The translations under genes were made by a program, and so were the position numbers. Source: Chitinophagales bacterium (lineage in GTDB: Bacteria > Bacteroidota > Bacteroidia > Chitinophagales > Chitinophagaceae). Taken from it: a stretch of DNA of 64,000 nucleotides. Positions 60,845 through 64,000 of the stretch are shown here, one piece after another (position 1 is the stretch's first letter; each line of letters begins with the position of its first letter). A model generated the notes under the pieces. That model saw only the letters and a program-made list of their open reading frames with translations. It did not search any database and was not told the origin of the DNA. Location of the stretch: the NCBI GenBank assembly GCA_017303335.1, contig JAFLBK010000001.1, positions 811,001 to 875,000 of the forward strand, written 5' to 3'.

Positions 60845-62356
60845 ATGCAACTAACTGAATTTAATCTTGATACCTGTCTGATCGAGTTTCCTGGCAACCA
60901 GGGTAATGAATCTTGGACAATCCGTGATGCTGTCGAAGGTGTTCAAATCTTTGGTGGTATTGGGTCAGGCAAAACGTCTGGCTCTGGGCGAATGCTTGCT
61001 CTTAAATATCTTGCTGCTGGATTTGGTGGTTTAGTGTTAACGGTTAAAGCGGATGAAAGAGAAGTATGGGAAGATTACTGCCGTAAGACAGGCCGTGAAA
61101 AGGATCTAATTATAGTTGAGCCTGGAGGGAAAAATACTTTCAACTTCCTAGAATATGAATCTAATTCAATCAGTGAAAAAAAATCAAGTGCCGTAAATAT
61201 TGTTCAGGTACTTAAAACGGTCATTCGTGCAAGTGAAGAAAAGTCCGGCGGTAAAAGTGATGATCCTTTTTGGGAAACTGCATTGGACATGCTTATTTCA
61301 AACATTATTGATCTATGCCTTCTTGCCTATGGTACGGTTTCCGTGCGGATGCTCTATGATATAGCGCAGTCTGTTCCAAGAAAAGACCGTATTGAAACTG
61401 GTGAGCAAAAAACTAAAAATCCATTTGATAAGGCGTTTGTCGCTGCTGTTGAAAATGTAACAAAACAAATCGCGGCTTATGAGTCGGGATTGACCCAAGC
61501 TGAAAGAGAACGATTGTATAACAACGACTCCTATGATGATGAACTATGCAACATCATTCCTGATGCGCGAACATTAAAATTCGTTGACCAATTCTTCACT
61601 GAAAGTTTTTTAAACCTTAGTGAAAAGACCCGTTCTATAATTGATTTTTCATTTTCAGGGTTTTTATTCAGCCTTTTAAGAGAGCCGATCTTCTCTTTGT
61701 TTTGCCGCTATCATTCTACCTTTACCCCGGAAGATTGCCTGAAAGGAAAAATAATCCTAATTGACCTGCCGGTTAAGTTTCATCATAAAGTCGGGCGGGA
61801 TAGCCAAATACTTTTTAAATATGTCTGGCAACGGGCTATGGAGAAAAGACAGGTAAAAGATAATGGTCGCCCTGTGTTTCTTTGGGCTGACGAAGCCCAA
61901 CACTTCCTTCACGAGTATGACCCGGAATACCAGGCGACAGCCAGAAGCAGCCGTATTGCAACTGTATATATTTCTCAAAACCTGCCAAACTACCTTGCCA
62001 ATATGGGAGGCGCAAAATCTGAGTTTAGGGTTAAAAGTTTCTTAGGGACACTCGGAACAAAGATATTTCATGCCAATGCGGATATTGAAACAAATAAGTA
62101 TGCGTCAGAACTTATTGGTGATGGTTTATTTGAAGATAAATCGGAAACTGCCACCGCCGCCGGTCAATTCTCCGCATCACAAACAAAATCTATTAAAATA
62201 CAGCGGATCGTCCGGCCTGAAGAATTCGTCAGGCTTAGGACAGGGGGATCACAAAACAATTTTCGTGTAGACGGGTATTTGCATGTACAGGGTAGTACAC
62301 TTAAAAATGGCTTTAACCATTTAAAAATACAATTCAATCAAAATTTCACCAATTAA
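60845..62356 (+). CDS. VirD4/TraG-like coupling ATPase
   Basis: From ATG at 60845 the 503-residue protein has Walker A GGIGSGKT (37-44), a VLTVKADERE strand, KIILIDLPVKFH, and a Walker B-like FLWADEAQHF, followed by SRIATVYISQNLPNYLANMGG, the TraM-recognition-type region. These are the features of type IV coupling proteins, which bring the relaxase-DNA complex to the secretion channel. Unlike VirD4 there is no N-terminal membrane anchor; the next gene encodes a membrane protein that could supply it. An upstream in-frame TTG (60827) is possible. Confidence 0.85.
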   Translation: MQLTEFNLDTCLIEFPGNQGNESWTIRDAVEGVQIFGGIGSGKTSGSGRMLALKYLAAGFGGLVLTVKADEREVWEDYCRKTGREKDLIIVEPGGKNTFNFLEYESNSISEKKSSAVNIVQVLKTVIRASEEKSGGKSDDPFWETALDMLISNIIDLCLLAYGTVSVRMLYDIAQSVPRKDRIETGEQKTKNPFDKAFVAAVENVTKQIAAYESGLTQAERERLYNNDSYDDELCNIIPDARTLKFVDQFFTESFLNLSEKTRSIIDFSFSGFLFSLLREPIFSLFCRYHSTFTPEDCLKGKIILIDLPVKFHHKVGRDSQILFKYVWQRAMEKRQVKDNGRPVFLWADEAQHFLHEYDPEYQATARSSRIATVYISQNLPNYLANMGGAKSEFRVKSFLGTLGTKIFHANADIETNKYASELIGDGLFEDKSETATAAGQFSASQTKSIKIQRIVRPEEFVRLRTGGSQNNFRVDGYLHVQGSTLKNGFNHLKIQFNQNFTN

Positions 62357-62371
62357 TTAAACCCTAACTGT

Positions 62372-63136
62372 ATGCAAAAGAATCTTTATTTCCGTTCGGT
62401 GCTACGGCGCGAAAATTTAATTAAAAAATTTATTCTAGGCCTTTTCGGGTCGATTGCTTCTTACCCCCGGATGCTGCTTGAAGTTTTTATCAGAAAAGAC
62501 TTTGGGGAGCGTTATTTTAACCTTGCTTCGGCAATATATTTTGCCCTTTTCACGGCAGCTTTACCCTTAGTCGCTAAAGGTTTTATGAGGTATTTTAGTG
62601 ATGATGAACCTTCTTCCTTCTGGTGGCACTATGCCACATGGTATATTTTCCTTGTGTTGTTTTTAGTTAAAAGCTTCCAGCACTACCAAACAATGAAACG
62701 CAGCCCTTCGGTTTACGACTTTGCCAGGTATAGTTTGAGCAGCGGTCAATTTCACCCCCAGTTCTTCAAAATCCAGTTACCCGGTATCAAACCCGACAGG
62801 CGTAATATTGAAATTTTGTTGGAGCCTGGACTCTTTTTTGTCTTAGGAATTGTCCTCTGGCTGATCGGTCAAAAGGTGGGAGTCCTACTGACCATTTGCA
62901 GCATATTTTACAGTTTTAGCTACCAACTGGCCTATCATAATGGCGACAATTTTGTCATGGATAAGATTGATGAAATTATCTGTAACGAGGAACTCAAAAA
63001 GAGCTTTGTGGATGATGCCAGTCAAGATGAAACAAGGGGTTTCCAGTTCATTGGGCGTAGGCCTGAAAGTAAGGAAATGCGGGAAAAATTGATGCCTTTA
63101 ATTCTCGAAGATGACGAAGCTTTAGACGCAAAATAG
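62372..63136 (+). CDS. Membrane protein next to the coupling ATPase
   Basis: The 254-residue protein has about four transmembrane segments, in two pairs (near 50-70 and 85-103, FWWHYATWYIFLVLFLV; and 153-171 and 175-190, GLFFVLGIVLWLIGQKVGVLLTI), and a charged cytoplasmic tail. It has no family I can name. It starts 16 bases after the coupling ATPase, which lacks its own anchor, so a partnership is likely. This is inference. Confidence 0.7.
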   Translation: MQKNLYFRSVLRRENLIKKFILGLFGSIASYPRMLLEVFIRKDFGERYFNLASAIYFALFTAALPLVAKGFMRYFSDDEPSSFWWHYATWYIFLVLFLVKSFQHYQTMKRSPSVYDFARYSLSSGQFHPQFFKIQLPGIKPDRRNIEILLEPGLFFVLGIVLWLIGQKVGVLLTICSIFYSFSYQLAYHNGDNFVMDKIDEIICNEELKKSFVDDASQDETRGFQFIGRRPESKEMREKLMPLILEDDEALDAK

Positions 63137-63295
63137 CCTCCTAAGCTGTGCTTAGGGAAGATGTCTGATGCTTTTTATTTAATGGTCATTAATGGATAGG
63201 TTAGCTCAGCCCAAGCTGTGTAAACGGCATTATTTGTTATATACCAAAACAGAATACCCCGGCTGCATTTCAAAAACAGTGTAAAATAATTTTAC
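63137..63295. other. Hairpin-rich spacer before the relaxase, candidate oriT
   Basis: Within 159 bases there are three inverted repeats: CCTAAG-5-CTTAGG (63140-63156), TTAATG-2-CATTAA (63179-63192), and GTAAAAT-A-ATTTTAC (63281-63295), which abuts the relaxase start. AAGCTGTG occurs twice. Transfer origins usually lie next to the relaxase gene and contain such repeats; no nick site can be assigned. Confidence 0.4.
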
Positions 63296-64000
63296 ATGAT
63301 CCGCATGATTCAAAGCCGTTCAGCCGGGCACGCAAAAGCGTACTTTTCGGATGCCCTGTCGAAGTCCGATTACTATGTCAGTGATCAGGAACTTGCAGGC
63401 TATTGGCAGGGTCGTCTTGCAGATCGTTTGGGGTTAGAAGGGATAACAACAAAGGAATCTTTTTTTGCTCTTTGCGAGAACAAACACCCGGAAACTGGCG
63501 AGCATTTAACACCCCGGACAAAGGAGGAAAGAACAACCGGGTACGACATAAATTTTCACTGCCCAAAATCAGTTTCAGTCTTGCATGTGATGTCGGGCGA
63601 TAACCACATTTTGGATGCCTTTCAACAAAGCGTGACCGAAACGATGAGGGATGTGGAAGCGGATAGTAAAACACGGGTGAGGAAGGATGGGGTTTATGAT
63701 GATCGACCTACCGGCGAATTGGTATGGGCTAATTTCGTTCACCAAACCGCCCGACCTGTTGAGGGATTTTCCCCTGATCCTCACCTGCATAGTCACTGCT
63801 TTGTTTTCAATGCGACATGGGATGAAAAAGAGCAACGGGTAAAGGCAGGGCAGTTTAGGGATATTAAACGCGACATGCCTTATTACCAGGCAATCTTCCA
63901 CAAAAGGTTATCGGATAAATTAATTGATCTTGGCTACCAGATAGAAAAGACCGACAAATCTTTTGAGGTGAAAGGCGTACCTAAACAGGTTGTTGACCTG
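63296..64000 (+). CDS. MobF-family relaxase, N-terminal part (gene runs off the window)
   Basis: The frame is open from ATG 63296 to the window end (235 residues). It opens MIRMIQSRSAGHAKAYFSDAL and continues to Tyr26/Tyr27 in SDYYVSD, which are candidate catalytic tyrosines. GYDINFHCPKSVSVLH and DPHLHSHCFVFN (three His at 163, 165 and 167) are the hallmark MobF/TrwC relaxase motifs that bind metal. The protein would nick DNA at oriT and remain covalently attached during transfer. A C-terminal helicase domain is expected but outside the window. It is part of the same region as the coupling ATPase. Confidence 0.93.
   Translation, partial: MIRMIQSRSAGHAKAYFSDALSKSDYYVSDQELAGYWQGRLADRLGLEGITTKESFFALCENKHPETGEHLTPRTKEERTTGYDINFHCPKSVSVLHVMSGDNHILDAFQQSVTETMRDVEADSKTRVRKDGVYDDRPTGELVWANFVHQTARPVEGFSPDPHLHSHCFVFNATWDEKEQRVKAGQFRDIKRDMPYYQAIFHKRLSDKLIDLGYQIEKTDKSFEVKGVPKQVVDL

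Larger units (their letters stand above)
43371..64000. mobile_element. Integrative mobilizable/conjugative element, left end; right end outside window
   Basis: A truncated tRNA at the left boundary, an adjacent tyrosine recombinase, a VirD4-like coupling ATPase and a MobF relaxase show an integrated transferable element. The DNA is visibly more AT-rich than the chromosome on its left. Cargo includes an AbiE pair and a large restriction-like operon. A mating-pair-formation apparatus is not visible in the window. Confidence 0.88.

Overview
The window looks like a piece of a Bacteroidota chromosome, most likely a Chitinophagaceae-type bacterium. The evidence is a type IX secretion C-terminal domain, DUF4834 and DUF6010 family proteins, one-component and two-component regulators of the LytTR type, secreted proteins opening with an 'INYQAVARN' segment, many small lipoproteins, and Bacteroidota-style -7 promoter elements (TAnnTTTG). 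It is not possible to name a species from the sequence alone.

Positions 1-43370 are ordinary chromosome. From 1 to about 14.5 kb there is a mixed accessory stretch: DJ-1/PfpI proteins and a GlxA-type regulator, a quinone-oxidoreductase-like enzyme, two secreted alpha/beta hydrolases, an acetyltransferase, an outer-membrane porin-like protein, an atypical SDR, a secreted esterase, a thioredoxin-reductase-like flavoprotein and an AraC regulator. Two genes here are broken at 7-base homopolymers. From 14.6 to 20 kb come two small RNA-binding proteins (cold-shock domain and RRM) and a membrane-anchored UvrD-type helicase, set in long repeat-rich intergenic DNA. From 20 to 34 kb there are lipoproteins, a serine beta-lactamase-like hydrolase, a T9SS-sorted protein, and a LytS/LytTR two-component pair whose divergent promoter region carries two pairs of 9-bp half-sites spaced exactly as LytTR operators are. 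From 34.5 to 43.3 kb lies a core block: Rieske protein, hflX, a SurA-like isomerase, infB, nusA, rimP, DUF4834 and a HAD hydrolase.

At 43371 the chromosome ends in the 3' half of a tRNA with a CAT anticodon. From there to the right edge the DNA is visibly more AT-rich and belongs to an integrative, mobilizable or conjugative element. It carries a tyrosine recombinase next to the junction, an AbiE toxin-antitoxin pair, an orphan LytTR-like gene, a large defence-type operon, and then transfer genes: a VirD4-like coupling ATPase, a membrane protein and the N-terminal 235 residues of a MobF relaxase that runs off the window. The right end and the rest of any secretion apparatus lie outside.

The most interesting cargo is the tightly packed six-gene minus-strand operon 58618-47891: XRE regulator, SNF2-family helicase, a type III-like adenine methyltransferase about 1,023 residues long, a type III Res-like helicase with a C-terminal PD-(D/E)xK nuclease, a protein resembling the uracil-DNA-glycosylase fold, and an unknown protein. 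It does not match DISARM, BREX or a plain two-gene type III restriction system and is the best candidate for an undescribed defence system here.
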